64,000 nt of DNA from Marisediminitalea lipolytica (GTDB lineage: Bacteria > Pseudomonadota > Gammaproteobacteria > Enterobacterales > Alteromonadaceae), in assembly GCF_001758465.1 (NCBI RefSeq), contig NZ_MJIC01000015.1, positions 744,001 through 808,000 on the forward strand, given 5' to 3'. This document shows positions 46,417-55,679 of the stretch, one piece after another. Position numbers and translations under genes: made by a program. Each line of letters begins with the position of its first letter. Positions within the stretch are counted from its first letter, which is position 1. The notes under the pieces were generated by a model that did no database searches, was not told where the DNA came from, and was given only the letters and a program-made list of their open reading frames with translations.

Positions 46417-48594
46417 ATGATGAAAAAAACGCTAACGGCAGCGGCAGTTTTTACTGCTCTTATCATGTCGGGTTGTTCGCAGGACGCAACGACTCAGGCA
46501 GAACAGACAGCTCAACAAGAAAGTGCAAAAGACACGATGACGGCTACACAAACTAATCCCCTGCTGACCCCGAGTCCGCTAACTTACGGCGCGCCGAATT
46601 TTGATCTAATTCAGGATGCGCACTTTATGCCGGCCTTTGAACAAGGCATGGCAGAACAAGCGGCAGAAATTGCCGCAATCGCTAATAATCCAGAGCCAGC
46701 GACCTTTGAGAACACGATGATAGCGCTGGAAACCAGCGGTGAGTTGTTAACTCGTGCAAGCCGGGTGTTCTTTAATCTTGTTGGTACCGACAGTACCCCT
46801 GAGCGGCGTGAAATGCAAAAAGCGCTGGCGCCAAAACTGGCTGCACACCGCGATAATATTAACCTCAACAGTGCATTGTTTGCCCGTATTGAAAGCTTGT
46901 ATAACCAACGGGACTCATTGAATCTGGATGCGGAATCGCTGCGTTTGCTGGAGCAAACCTATTCAGGCTTTGTGCGTGCCGGAGCGACTCTCAACGATGC
47001 CGATAAAGACAAAATCCGCAAGATAAACGAAGAGCATTCTTCGCTGACCACACAGTTTTCACAAAACCTACTGGCCGAAACTGCCAATATCGCCGTGGTT
47101 GTCGATGATGTAGCTGAGTTAGCCGGGTTATCTGACCGTCAGATCAAATCGCTGGCGGATGCTGCGACTGCGGCTGATCACGAAGGTAAATACCTGATTA
47201 GCATCACCAACACCACACGCCAGCCAATTCTGGCGTCGCTGGAAAACCGTGAGCTGCGTCAGCGCGTATGGGAAGCCTCTGCCTATCGGGCACAATCCGG
47301 TGAATTTGATAACACTAAAATTATTACGCGATTAGCCGAGTTGCGGGCGCAAAAAGCAGCCTTGCTGGGCTTTGATAACTGGGCCAGCTATGGTCTGGAT
47401 ACGCAAATGGCGGGTACACCAAAAGCAGTTTTTGACATGCTGGGCAGCATGGTGCCAGCGGTGGTTGAAAACGTGAAGAAAGAAGCGGCGGATATTCAGC
47501 AACTGATTGACGCCGACGGCAAGGACTTTAACGTTGAGCCATGGGACTGGGCTTACTATGCCGAGAAAGTACGTCAGGCACGCTATGATCTGGACGAAAG
47601 TGAAGTAAAAGAATACTTTGAGTTTAACCGCGTATTGCAGGACGGTGTGTTCTTTACCATGAACCGCTTGTTTGGCATCCGTTTTGAACCACGCCCTGAT
47701 CTGCCGGTATATCATCCTGATGTAAAAGCGTACGAGTTATTTGACGTAGACGGTAAGAGCCTGGCGATTTTTTATGCCGACTACTTTGCCCGTAAAGGTA
47801 AGCGTGGTGGTGCCTGGATGAGCTCATTTGTGGGCCAGTCTAAATTGCTCAAGCAAAAGCCAGTCGTGGTAAACGTGATGAATATCCCCAAAGCGCCTGA
47901 GGGTGAGCCAACGCTGGTGAGCTACGATTACGTCACAACTATGTTCCACGAATTGGGTCATGGTTTACACGGAATGTTCTCCGATGTTACTTATCCTTCA
48001 CTGGCGGGAACGTCAGTATCCCGTGATTTTGTGGAATTCCCGTCTACTTTCCAGGAGGACTGGGCGGCGTATCCGGAAGTGATTGCTAATTACGCCAAAC
48101 ACTATCAGACCGGCGAACCTATTCCACCAGAGTTACTGGATAAGGTTATCCGCTCGCGCACCTTCAATATGGGGTTCGATACGCTGGAGTATATGGCGGC
48201 AGCACTGCTGGATATGGAATGGCATACCCTGTCAGCTGACGAAGTGCCAAGCGATATTAACGCGTTTGAGAAAGCCGCACTGGCTAAACACGGTGCTGAT
48301 ATCAGCTACGTTCCGCCGCGGTATAAGTCTGCGTTCTTTGCTCATTCCATGGGCGGAGGTTACTCAGCAGGTTACTACGCCTACATGTGGAGTGAAATTC
48401 TTGCCGCTGACGCCTTTGCTTATGTGCAGGATACCGGCGGTCTTACGCTGGAAAACGGCATGAAATACCGTAAGCATATTTTGTCGGTCGGTAATTCGCG
48501 TCCGCCCATGGAATCGTATAAAGCGTTCCGGGGGAAAGAGCCTACTACTGATGCACTGCTGATTCGTCGTGGCCTGAAACAAAAAATAGACTAG
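46417..48594 (+). CDS. dcp: M3 family metallopeptidase, Dcp-type peptidyl-dipeptidase, lipoprotein
   Basis: A 725-residue zinc peptidase that removes dipeptides from peptide C-termini. A lipoprotein signal (AAAVFTALIMSGC) and a Gln/Thr-rich linker precede the domain, so unlike E. coli Dcp it is probably membrane-anchored outside the cytoplasm. Residues from about 52 on follow Dcp (YGAPNFDLIQDAHFMPAFEQGM, AIANNPEPATFENTM). The zinc motif is TMFHELGHGLHGMFSD near residue 509, with the third ligand downstream in DFVEFPSTFQEDW. The true start may be either of two adjacent ATGs. It complements the other peptidases in the window. Confidence 0.93.
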   Translation: MMKKTLTAAAVFTALIMSGCSQDATTQAEQTAQQESAKDTMTATQTNPLLTPSPLTYGAPNFDLIQDAHFMPAFEQGMAEQAAEIAAIANNPEPATFENTMIALETSGELLTRASRVFFNLVGTDSTPERREMQKALAPKLAAHRDNINLNSALFARIESLYNQRDSLNLDAESLRLLEQTYSGFVRAGATLNDADKDKIRKINEEHSSLTTQFSQNLLAETANIAVVVDDVAELAGLSDRQIKSLADAATAADHEGKYLISITNTTRQPILASLENRELRQRVWEASAYRAQSGEFDNTKIITRLAELRAQKAALLGFDNWASYGLDTQMAGTPKAVFDMLGSMVPAVVENVKKEAADIQQLIDADGKDFNVEPWDWAYYAEKVRQARYDLDESEVKEYFEFNRVLQDGVFFTMNRLFGIRFEPRPDLPVYHPDVKAYELFDVDGKSLAIFYADYFARKGKRGGAWMSSFVGQSKLLKQKPVVVNVMNIPKAPEGEPTLVSYDYVTTMFHELGHGLHGMFSDVTYPSLAGTSVSRDFVEFPSTFQEDWAAYPEVIANYAKHYQTGEPIPPELLDKVIRSRTFNMGFDTLEYMAAALLDMEWHTLSADEVPSDINAFEKAALAKHGADISYVPPRYKSAFFAHSMGGGYSAGYYAYMWSEILAADAFAYVQDTGGLTLENGMKYRKHILSVGNSRPPMESYKAFRGKEPTTDALLIRRGLKQKID

Positions 48595-48662
48595 CTCTTT
48601 GCTGTGCTGTTATATGCCGGCAGACTCAGGGTCTGTCGGTATACTGGCGGCGATTATGTGGT

Positions 48663-48690
48663 AAAAAAAACTCCGGGATCGCTCCCGGAG
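48663..48690 (-). terminator. terminator of the TonB-dependent receptor gene
   Basis: CTCCGGGA, TCGC loop, TCCCGGAG, flanked by eight A on the plus strand, which read as a U-tract for the minus-strand receptor gene ending at 48743. Confidence 0.9.
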
Positions 48691-48742
48691 TGCAAGCTAA
48701 CTTAGTAAAGCGGGGTCATGCCTTACAAAGCAGGAGGAAGGG

Positions 48743-51142
48743 TTAAAAAGTGTAATAACCACGCAGAGACCAGATTCTCGGCGGTGCAACAAAGCCGTAT
48801 ACTGTGTCTGCGCCAAATGCACCGGACAACGAGGCATTACCAGCAGTGGTAATGTATTGCTCATCAGTTACGTTACGGCCCATTAATTCTATACCCCAGT
48901 TTTCAAAATCAATGGACACATTCAAGTCTACGCGGCCAAGGGCATCCTGAACAAAGTCAGGATCCAGGTTCTGATGCACCTTTTGCTCGCTTGAGTAGTT
49001 ATAGTTCAGGCTGATGTTCATTACGGCATCATCTGAGATATCCACAAAGTAGTTAATATTCATGTTACCTGTGAATTCAGGCGCGTACTGACCGCGTAAA
49101 CCGGTGTAATCACACAGCCCTGTTTCGGCGTTATAGCGGGCAGCCAGATCCGGATTTTCGGTATCAAACTGTTGGCGATAGTAACAGTTACCGTTGGTGT
49201 AGTCGGTAAACTCATGGTCCAGATAAGCGGCTGAGTATGACAGTGTAAGGTCGTCAGTTAAGGCAAATGAACCGTCAATTTCCACACCTTGCATATCCGC
49301 ATCGGCATTACCCACTACAAAGCCAAGCGTGCCGTCAAACTGACTGACCTGTAAGCCCTCATAAGAAGTGTGGTAAAAAGCAACGTTAAGTTTTGCTCGC
49401 TGGTCCCAGAAGGTACTTTTGAAACCGGCTTCAAATGCAGAGGCATCTTCTTCATCAAACTCGAAAGACGTTACCTGATTCGCCCGGGCATCATAGCCAC
49501 CCGATTTAGAGCCTTTCGACCAACTTGCATACAACATGAAGTCATCCTGCAGGTAATGTTGCACGGTAATGTTCGGATCGAATGCCGTTTCTGAACGTTC
49601 GCCTGTCAGGTAATGGCCGTTCGCCTGTTCGCTGTCTATACCAAAATTACCCAACAGTACCGCAGAAGAGAGCGGATTTGTGGTTGGCGCATTGGTATCC
49701 AAATCCAGAATATTGATCGACCGGAAACCGGTTTTATCTTCGTTAGACCAACGGGCACCAAGCATAATCTGGGTTGCATCGGTTAGCTGATAAGTTAACT
49801 GCGCAAATATTGAGTAGGATTCGGTATCCTGGGCAAATACCCGTGATGAACTAATACCAGAAACCGCCTGGCCAACCGCGGTACTGCCACTTAGTGCGAA
49901 CAGAGCCGTGGGTAATACACCAGTGTTGGCATCGCCTATCGCAGCCTCGGGTAGGGTAGTGGCGTCTTTAAAGTCCAGCTCACTCTTTTGGTAAAACACA
50001 CCCGCCTGCCATGACAGAGTCTGTCTGGGATCCGATGCAACCCTGAATTCCTGACTGAATTGCTCGTAATCTTCATCCATAGGCAGGGTTAAAATATTGG
50101 CATCAATAAAATCGCAGTCACAGATTTCCTGATAATCGTATTGCAGACTGGCCGTTCTGGATTCAAACTCAAGGTCGCCAAGCAATCCTGTGATTTCAAA
50201 GGTAATATTGTCGGAGTGGTTAAAGCTTTCTTCGCCACTACCGGCTCTTACATAGTTGAGCTCGGCTTCGGGGATGGCTTCGTTAAGACCAAAGCCTGCT
50301 GTCAGGGTGGTACCAAACGGGTTGCCGGGGTTGCCGATGTCCTGTAAAACTTCGATTTGACGACCAATGGTTTCAAAATCGTTTTTCTCGTATTTAAGTT
50401 TTAGTTTCCAGTCATCGTTAAGCAGATAAAGCAGTTTTACCCTGACAGTCTGATCAGAACGATTAGGTTCATCACGGTCCAGAGTCTGATTGTAAATATA
50501 GCCGTCTTCTTCATAGTGACGCAGCGCGATACGGCCAAAGAGTTTGCCGTCATACAGCTCGCCATTGAGAATTCCCTGGTATTCGCGGATCCCGAACTCA
50601 CCAATGTGAGCAGAGAATTTTCCAGCAGTGTACTCCTGCACCTCTGCCGTTGTGAAGTTGAGCGCGCCGCCAATGGCATTTTTACCAAACAGGATACTTT
50701 GCGGGCCGCGCAGTACCTCTACCCGCTCCATATCGAAAAAGGGAGCACGACTGAGTTGCTGGCGGGCATAAGAAACACCATCAACAAATTGAACAACGGA
50801 TTGTTCAAATCCCTGGTTGTTGCCTGAGCCAACACCACGAACGAACATTTGCGTGCTGATACCGGTTTCGGTCAGATTAAGGTTTGGCACATACATTTGC
50901 AGATCTTCAATTTTATCAATGCCGACTTTTTCCATTTGCGGGCCACTAAAGGCCTGCACAGAAATAGGTACGTCCTGAATGTTCTGCACTCTGCGTTGCG
51001 AGGTAACCTCGATTAATTCCAGTTTAGGTGAATCACTGGTTTCACCTTGTTGAGGAGCCTGGTTACTTTCCTGCGCCATAGCCATCGGTACAGAGGCTAG
51101 GTAAGCTGCAGATAAAGCACTAACTATAGGGTTTAATTTCAT
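48743..51142 (-). CDS. TonB-dependent receptor
   Basis: A 799-residue outer-membrane receptor. It has a signal peptide (MKLNPIVSALSAAYLASVPMAMA), a TonB-box-like stretch (LELIEVTSQRR), a plug domain with VPISVQAFSGPQMEKVG, MFVRGVGSGNNQGFEQSVV and DMERVEVLRGPQSILFGKN, and a 22-strand barrel ending with an aromatic residue (WSLRGYYTF). AGGAG precedes the ATG by nine bases. The plug type is that of large Alteromonas and sphingomonad receptor families for diverse organic substrates rather than siderophores. An AraC-type regulator gene is divergent from it and probably controls it. Ligand unknown. Confidence 0.95.
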   Translation of the reverse strand: MKLNPIVSALSAAYLASVPMAMAQESNQAPQQGETSDSPKLELIEVTSQRRVQNIQDVPISVQAFSGPQMEKVGIDKIEDLQMYVPNLNLTETGISTQMFVRGVGSGNNQGFEQSVVQFVDGVSYARQQLSRAPFFDMERVEVLRGPQSILFGKNAIGGALNFTTAEVQEYTAGKFSAHIGEFGIREYQGILNGELYDGKLFGRIALRHYEEDGYIYNQTLDRDEPNRSDQTVRVKLLYLLNDDWKLKLKYEKNDFETIGRQIEVLQDIGNPGNPFGTTLTAGFGLNEAIPEAELNYVRAGSGEESFNHSDNITFEITGLLGDLEFESRTASLQYDYQEICDCDFIDANILTLPMDEDYEQFSQEFRVASDPRQTLSWQAGVFYQKSELDFKDATTLPEAAIGDANTGVLPTALFALSGSTAVGQAVSGISSSRVFAQDTESYSIFAQLTYQLTDATQIMLGARWSNEDKTGFRSINILDLDTNAPTTNPLSSAVLLGNFGIDSEQANGHYLTGERSETAFDPNITVQHYLQDDFMLYASWSKGSKSGGYDARANQVTSFEFDEEDASAFEAGFKSTFWDQRAKLNVAFYHTSYEGLQVSQFDGTLGFVVGNADADMQGVEIDGSFALTDDLTLSYSAAYLDHEFTDYTNGNCYYRQQFDTENPDLAARYNAETGLCDYTGLRGQYAPEFTGNMNINYFVDISDDAVMNISLNYNYSSEQKVHQNLDPDFVQDALGRVDLNVSIDFENWGIELMGRNVTDEQYITTAGNASLSGAFGADTVYGFVAPPRIWSLRGYYTF

Positions 51143-51350
51143 CTTGTGTTCTCCTGGCGACGACTTCTTTGTTCGGCCATGTTGTTGCTATGAACGATGC
51201 GCGTGGAGAGCAAAACTCAACTACGTTCCTCTCATTGCGCCTTCACAATACATTAACACTTGAGTAACAAGCTGGTTGTGTTATAAACGGTCATTATGAG
51301 TGTGATATTCGGCCAACTGTGGTTTTTGGGATTTTTTGGAGGTCAAGAGG

Positions 51351-52439
51351 ATGACAATATATCAACCTGAAAAACATCAAAAGTTTGTGAATTCAATGCA
51401 GGATGACAGTTTAAGCTCAGGGCGAAAAACCCGGGTCAGTGCACAAAAAATTCAGTTTCTTTACCGGGTCGTTAAAGAGCTGAATCTGCCTTGTGAAGAT
51501 TTACTAAGCTCGATGGTTAAGCGTTTGGACATTACCCCTAATTACCAACCTACGGTAAAGCTCAGCGATGTTGTCCGTATATATGAAGAGTTATCTGAAT
51601 GTGGCGTTCCTGCATTAGCCCTGGAAATTGGCAAACGTATTTCATGTGGTGATTACGGGTTATATGGTTGTACTTTATTGTGCAAACGTCAGCTTATTGA
51701 TGCCCTGCGATTTGCGGTGAAATATCAAACCCTGGTAACCCGCACCACCAGTCTTGTGCTAACCCAGGAAGACGATGATACGGTGTTCTTCGGCTGTGAG
51801 GATATTCTTTTTCAACCCGAACTCATCGACTTTAACCTTGAATTGCAGATGTCGATTAACTTCCGTTTGTTCCGCGATATTCTGGGCGACCCTGATTTTG
51901 CCCCACGGCGGGTTTTTTATGCTTTTCCTAAGCCAAAGCATCACAAATTATTAGAAGAAGATGCCAAGTGCGAAGTGCTGTATCAGCAGAGCAAAACCGG
52001 TGTGGAACTGAGTATGGCAGATGTGCAGCGCGCCCCGTCAAAAACAAACCCGTTGGCAGTACCGCTACTGCTGAAAGTGTGTAATGAGCAAATTCTTGAT
52101 TTTATGAATCAAAGTGAAACCGTAGAGAAAGTCTATAGCTGGGTTTCACAGAATATTCATAATGATTTGAAAATTGAAAAAGTGGCCGAAGAACTTTGCG
52201 TATCGGAGCGAACACTACGGCGCAAACTATCAGAAAACGGTACGTCCTTTTCAGAAATTTGTCTGACCATTAAAAAAGGCTTCGCCAAAAAATACCTGCG
52301 GGACACCAAGTTATCTTATGACGATATCTCCGAGTCCCTGGGGTTTAAGGACACCTCAAACTTTCGCCACGCTTTTAAAAGCTGGACAGGACAAACTCCC
52401 ATGGAATACCGCAATGACTGGGAGCTTCATACCGTTTAA
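51351..52439 (+). CDS. AraC family transcriptional regulator
   Basis: A 362-residue regulator. The N-terminal part (residues about 30-220) resembles the arabinose-binding-like domain of OruR-type AraC proteins (LEIGKRISCGDYGLYGCTLL). The C-terminal AraC HTH domain covers about 260-358: KVAEELCVSERTLRRKLSEN and LSYDDISESLGFKDTSNFRH with the final GQTPMEYR. The ATG at 51351 has GGAGG eight bases upstream; a TTG at 51336 overlaps that site and is rejected. It is divergent from the TonB receptor gene, a common regulator-target layout. The effector is unknown; OruR relatives answer to small organic molecules. Confidence 0.93.
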   Translation: MTIYQPEKHQKFVNSMQDDSLSSGRKTRVSAQKIQFLYRVVKELNLPCEDLLSSMVKRLDITPNYQPTVKLSDVVRIYEELSECGVPALALEIGKRISCGDYGLYGCTLLCKRQLIDALRFAVKYQTLVTRTTSLVLTQEDDDTVFFGCEDILFQPELIDFNLELQMSINFRLFRDILGDPDFAPRRVFYAFPKPKHHKLLEEDAKCEVLYQQSKTGVELSMADVQRAPSKTNPLAVPLLLKVCNEQILDFMNQSETVEKVYSWVSQNIHNDLKIEKVAEELCVSERTLRRKLSENGTSFSEICLTIKKGFAKKYLRDTKLSYDDISESLGFKDTSNFRHAFKSWTGQTPMEYRNDWELHTV

Positions 52440-52441
52440 CA

Positions 52442-53086
52442 CTAGCCGAATTTAGCGTCGGCGACAAAGGGGTTAGTGGCGCGTTCATGCCCGATAGTGG
52501 TTGTCGGGCCGTGACCGGGATACACCGTCATTTGCTCTGGCAGCGTAAACAGCTTTTCGCGAATAGAGTCTATCAGCTGTTGATGATTGCCCTGGGGGAA
52601 ATCCGTGCGGCCAATTGAGCCAGCAAAAATAATATCACCAACAATCACCGTGTTACTCTGCCGCTCAACTAAGGCCACATGACCCGGCGTGTGCCCCGGA
52701 CAGTGCAGAACTTCAAGAGTGAGATTGCCTAATGCAATAGTGTCCTGCCCGGTTAACCACTGGTCTGGACTAAAGGGCTGAGTGGGCGGAAAGCCAAACA
52801 TCTGGCTTTGCTGCTGCAATGCGTCCAGCCAGAACTTATCACCAATGTGCGGGCCGATAACCGGCACATCATAGTGTTTGGCCACCTCAATGGTTGCGCC
52901 AACATGGTCAAGATGGCCGTGGGTCAGGATCACTTTGTCGATAGTGACATTATTCGCCGTCACGGCGCTGTATAACTTGTTTGCATCACCACCGGGATCA
53001 ACCAGAGCGCCTTTCATGGTGGCGGGATCCCAGATTAGTGAGCAATTCTGAGCAAAGGGCGTAACAGGAATAACAAGTATTTTCAC
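52442..53086 (-). CDS. gloC: MBL-fold hydrolase, type II glyoxalase GloC (YcbL)
   Basis: A 214-residue metallo-beta-lactamase-fold enzyme very like E. coli YcbL along its whole length (PVTPFAQNCSLIWD, LVDPGGDANKLY, LHCPGHTPGHVAL, GDIIFAGSIGRTDFPQGNH, YPGHGPTTTIGHE). Metal ligands are His56, His58, Asp60 and His61 in THGHLDH, with further His and Asp residues downstream. It hydrolyses S-lactoylglutathione or related thioesters in methylglyoxal detoxification. Its stop is two bases from the stop of the convergent AraC gene. Confidence 0.93.
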   Translation of the reverse strand: MKILVIPVTPFAQNCSLIWDPATMKGALVDPGGDANKLYSAVTANNVTIDKVILTHGHLDHVGATIEVAKHYDVPVIGPHIGDKFWLDALQQQSQMFGFPPTQPFSPDQWLTGQDTIALGNLTLEVLHCPGHTPGHVALVERQSNTVIVGDIIFAGSIGRTDFPQGNHQQLIDSIREKLFTLPEQMTVYPGHGPTTTIGHERATNPFVADAKFG

Positions 53087-53330
53087 GGTGATGTCTGCCT
53101 TGGTGATTTGTTGTTATGTTAACAGTAAAAAATCCTCGCTGTCATGTGCCAGAGACACTTCGGGCAGGAATAAAATGGCAATTGATTTATCGAATTTTTT
53201 TACCCATTGCTTCGATTTTTGACTGAGTCGAGAGTGTATTTGGTAATACCTGATTATCGGCGCTGATATGCAGGCCTGCACCGCCTCGCCAATATAATAA
53301 ATGCAGTCACATCGTAAACAGGAGGCGAAA

Positions 53331-53552
53331 GTGGACGTTTCTCGGGAAGACCTCAAACTTATCATCATGGATTTACTCGACGCGGGTCAGTTTATTAATG
53401 ACGAAGTGGCGGGCGAAGCGGATAACTGCCGGGTATGCAAACAAACCGCGGTCAGGGCAGGGCTGGATATTATACATCAGGAAGACTGTCCCGTCGGGCG
53501 GGCTTATGATGCATTGGGTTATGTATTTTATGGATTTGCCAGGGAAGCCTGA
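53331..53552 (+). CDS. small Cys/His protein of unknown function
   Basis: A 73-residue acidic protein beginning at a GTG with AGGAGG five bases upstream, one of the strongest ribosome sites in the window; an ATG at 53301 has no such site. It contains CRVCKQTAVRAGLDIIHQED and then a Cys, a CxxC-x15-HxxxC-like pattern that could bind one zinc, followed by PVGRAYDALGYVFYGF. I do not recognise the family. A terminator follows directly, so it is a stand-alone gene on the plus strand, between gloC and the S8 peptidase. Confidence 0.7.
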   Translation: MDVSREDLKLIIMDLLDAGQFINDEVAGEADNCRVCKQTAVRAGLDIIHQEDCPVGRAYDALGYVFYGFAREA

Positions 53553-53573
53553 CTAATTCACTGCAGATAAACC

Positions 53574-53602
53574 GGGGCTGGCTAACCAGCCCCTTTGATT
53601 TT
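53574..53602 (+). terminator. terminator between the small Cys/His gene and the S8 peptidase gene
   Basis: GGGGCTGG, CTAA loop, CCAGCCCC, then TTTGATTTT. It suits the plus-strand small gene best and may also serve the convergent peptidase gene. Confidence 0.85.
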
Positions 53603-53608
53603 AAAGGT

Positions 53609-55462
53609 TTAGAACACTACGGTAACGGTTGCTGAGCAAGTCGTTGTGCCGGTTTCACAAACCTGGTAATCGTAAACCCCACCACCTTTGGTGTTTAGGG
53701 CGTCGGTGTAACTGGTAACGCCGCTAACGCTCTGGATTTCGCTGCCGTTGCGGTAGATGGTCATGTCAGCTGTACTGTTAGACCAGCTAAGGTCAACAAA
53801 TTGTGAACCTTTACTCTTATAACCGCTGGCAGTCAGGGTTAAATCAGTGCCGGTATCACCGCCGCCGTTATCACCACCGCCATTGTCGCCGCCACCGTTT
53901 CCACCGGCACAGCCGTTGGCGGTGAGGTAAGCATTGGCATCTGCCGCCTGCACAATACCGTAACCAAAGTAAACGTCTTTACCGGCAGCCCCGCCATCCA
54001 ACGCCGTCGCTTTAAGTGCTTCACGAATCTCAGTTCCGGTACAGGTTGGGTGGTTAGACCAAACCAAAGCGGCCACACCAACTACGGCTGGAGTAGCCAT
54101 GGAGGTTCCGCTTAAGTACGCGTAGTCACTGGCTTCTACACTAATGCTTATCGAGGAAGCCGCTACTAATGCAGAACGGTCGGCCAGAGCAGCACCTACT
54201 GCCGGAATAGAGGTCGAGTTAGGATCCCCTAAAGTGCCGTAGAGCATGCCATCCACGTTATTGATAATCACGGCGCCAATGCCACCGGAAGCCTCACAGT
54301 TTGCCACTTTGTCATGGAAGCTGATAACCCCACGGTCGATCACGCAGATATTACCTGCTGCACCACTATCGGTGGTTTCTGCGGTACCCATAAAGTAGGT
54401 ATTGCCCGCTGCTGAGCCCATATTTTCCATGCCGGAAGAGGCAAAGTTACTGCCATCTGCCACTAAACCTGAAGAGGTAGAAATGCCTGCTGGAACAGTT
54501 GATAAGGTATCTACACCACCTGCTGTAACTTCCACACAAATAGTTTCGTCGGTAGTAACACGCTTACCGCGACCGGATGAACAGCTCGGATACTGCGAGA
54601 AATCAGCAATGTTATTGTCAGCATCGTTAGCGCCTACCATCATTACCGATGAGTAGCCTGCAGGATAAGAGCGCACTGAATTGCCGTCGTTACCCGCTGC
54701 TGCCACGACCAGACCCCCTGCTGCGGTAAAATCGGCAAAGGCGTTGTCTTCAGTACTTGAAGCACCGCCGCCGCCCAGGCTCATGTTAATCAGGTTAGCA
54801 CCAGCAGCCTGACAAAGTTGTGCCGCCTGAGCCAGACCCGATGAATAGCCCCAACCGGATTCGTTAAACACTTTGATAATGTGCATATCAACACCTGGTG
54901 CCATACCCACCACACCGTAGGTGTTGTCTGCTGCGCCGATAGTACCGGCAACGTGAGTACCGTGCTCACCACCTGCATCAAACCAGTTACCGGTACCCGG
55001 GTCGTTGTCGCCGGTAATGTTAGACCAAACAAAGTCCGGGTTAGAGTCATCAAGGCCAGAATCGATAACGCACACTTTCATACCGGCATTAGGGTTAAAG
55101 GTAACCTGATCAGCCTGGGACTGATACACCGCATAAGGGGTGATCTGGGTTTGCATCGGATTGCCGGTATCATCGTTAAATAAAGCCGCTGGGTAGCGCT
55201 TTTGATCAGCTTCGATCAGCTTAACGTGAGGATTGTTCATCAATCCTTTCACTTCATCGAGAGATTTTCCGCTGAACGTGGCGGCAATAAAGCCATCAGC
55301 ATCAATATGAATCTGTGCACCGGATTGTTTCGCCAGTGCTTTAATGATGCCTTTTGAGTGATTGTCTACCTGAATGATATATCTGTCGTCGGCCGCTACG
55401 GAAGAGGCGCTCACGGCAAGCAGGATTGCTGCCAGTGTAGGTTTTATCGTTGTTTTAATCAT
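53609..55462 (-). CDS. secreted S8 family serine peptidase (subtilisin-like) with PA domain
   Basis: A 617-residue exported protease: signal peptide (LAAILLAVSASSVAA), inhibitor-like propeptide (about 25-100), catalytic domain and C-terminal extension. The triad is in CVIDSGLDDSNPDF (Asp), HGTHVAGTIGA (His) and YLSGTSMATPAVVG (Ser); the oxyanion Asn is in AAGNDGNS. A protease-associated domain (NICVIDRGVISFHDKVANC) is inserted before the Ser. A GGGDN-repeat linker joins a C-terminal FN3-like domain (LTLTASGYKSKGSQFVDLSW). Such enzymes digest extracellular protein in marine Alteromonadales. The ATG at 55462 is used; a GTG at 55474 is also possible. Confidence 0.95.
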   Translation of the reverse strand: MIKTTIKPTLAAILLAVSASSVAADDRYIIQVDNHSKGIIKALAKQSGAQIHIDADGFIAATFSGKSLDEVKGLMNNPHVKLIEADQKRYPAALFNDDTGNPMQTQITPYAVYQSQADQVTFNPNAGMKVCVIDSGLDDSNPDFVWSNITGDNDPGTGNWFDAGGEHGTHVAGTIGAADNTYGVVGMAPGVDMHIIKVFNESGWGYSSGLAQAAQLCQAAGANLINMSLGGGGASSTEDNAFADFTAAGGLVVAAAGNDGNSVRSYPAGYSSVMMVGANDADNNIADFSQYPSCSSGRGKRVTTDETICVEVTAGGVDTLSTVPAGISTSSGLVADGSNFASSGMENMGSAAGNTYFMGTAETTDSGAAGNICVIDRGVISFHDKVANCEASGGIGAVIINNVDGMLYGTLGDPNSTSIPAVGAALADRSALVAASSISISVEASDYAYLSGTSMATPAVVGVAALVWSNHPTCTGTEIREALKATALDGGAAGKDVYFGYGIVQAADANAYLTANGCAGGNGGGDNGGGDNGGGDTGTDLTLTASGYKSKGSQFVDLSWSNSTADMTIYRNGSEIQSVSGVTSYTDALNTKGGGVYDYQVCETGTTTCSATVTVVF

Positions 55463-55644
55463 ATTATTATTCACTTCACTTGTGTTACTTCGAAGGAGCC
55501 GAATTCGATTCGGCCAAACTACGTTTTATTATTATCAGGCGCGGAGCCTGTTAAGAAATTATGAAATTAATGAGGCAGGTGCAAGCACAATGAATGAACA
55601 ATAAGTATAATTTTTCATCCGTATGTTTTTTTGGACAAACAGGC

Positions 55645-55669
55645 AAGTGACAGGAAGTCCCTGTCACTT
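55645..55669 (-). terminator. terminator of the S9 peptidase gene
   Basis: A perfect 10-base stem, AAGTGACAGG with its complement CCTGTCACTT and a five-base loop, ten bases after the peptidase stop. On the minus strand it is followed by a moderately U-rich stretch. Confidence 0.75.
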
Positions 55670-55679
55670 AATGATTTTC

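Noticed and set aside
51254..51290. AACAC...GTGTT inverted repeat between the TonB receptor and AraC genes
   Set aside because: Arms of five bases are too short to claim an operator.
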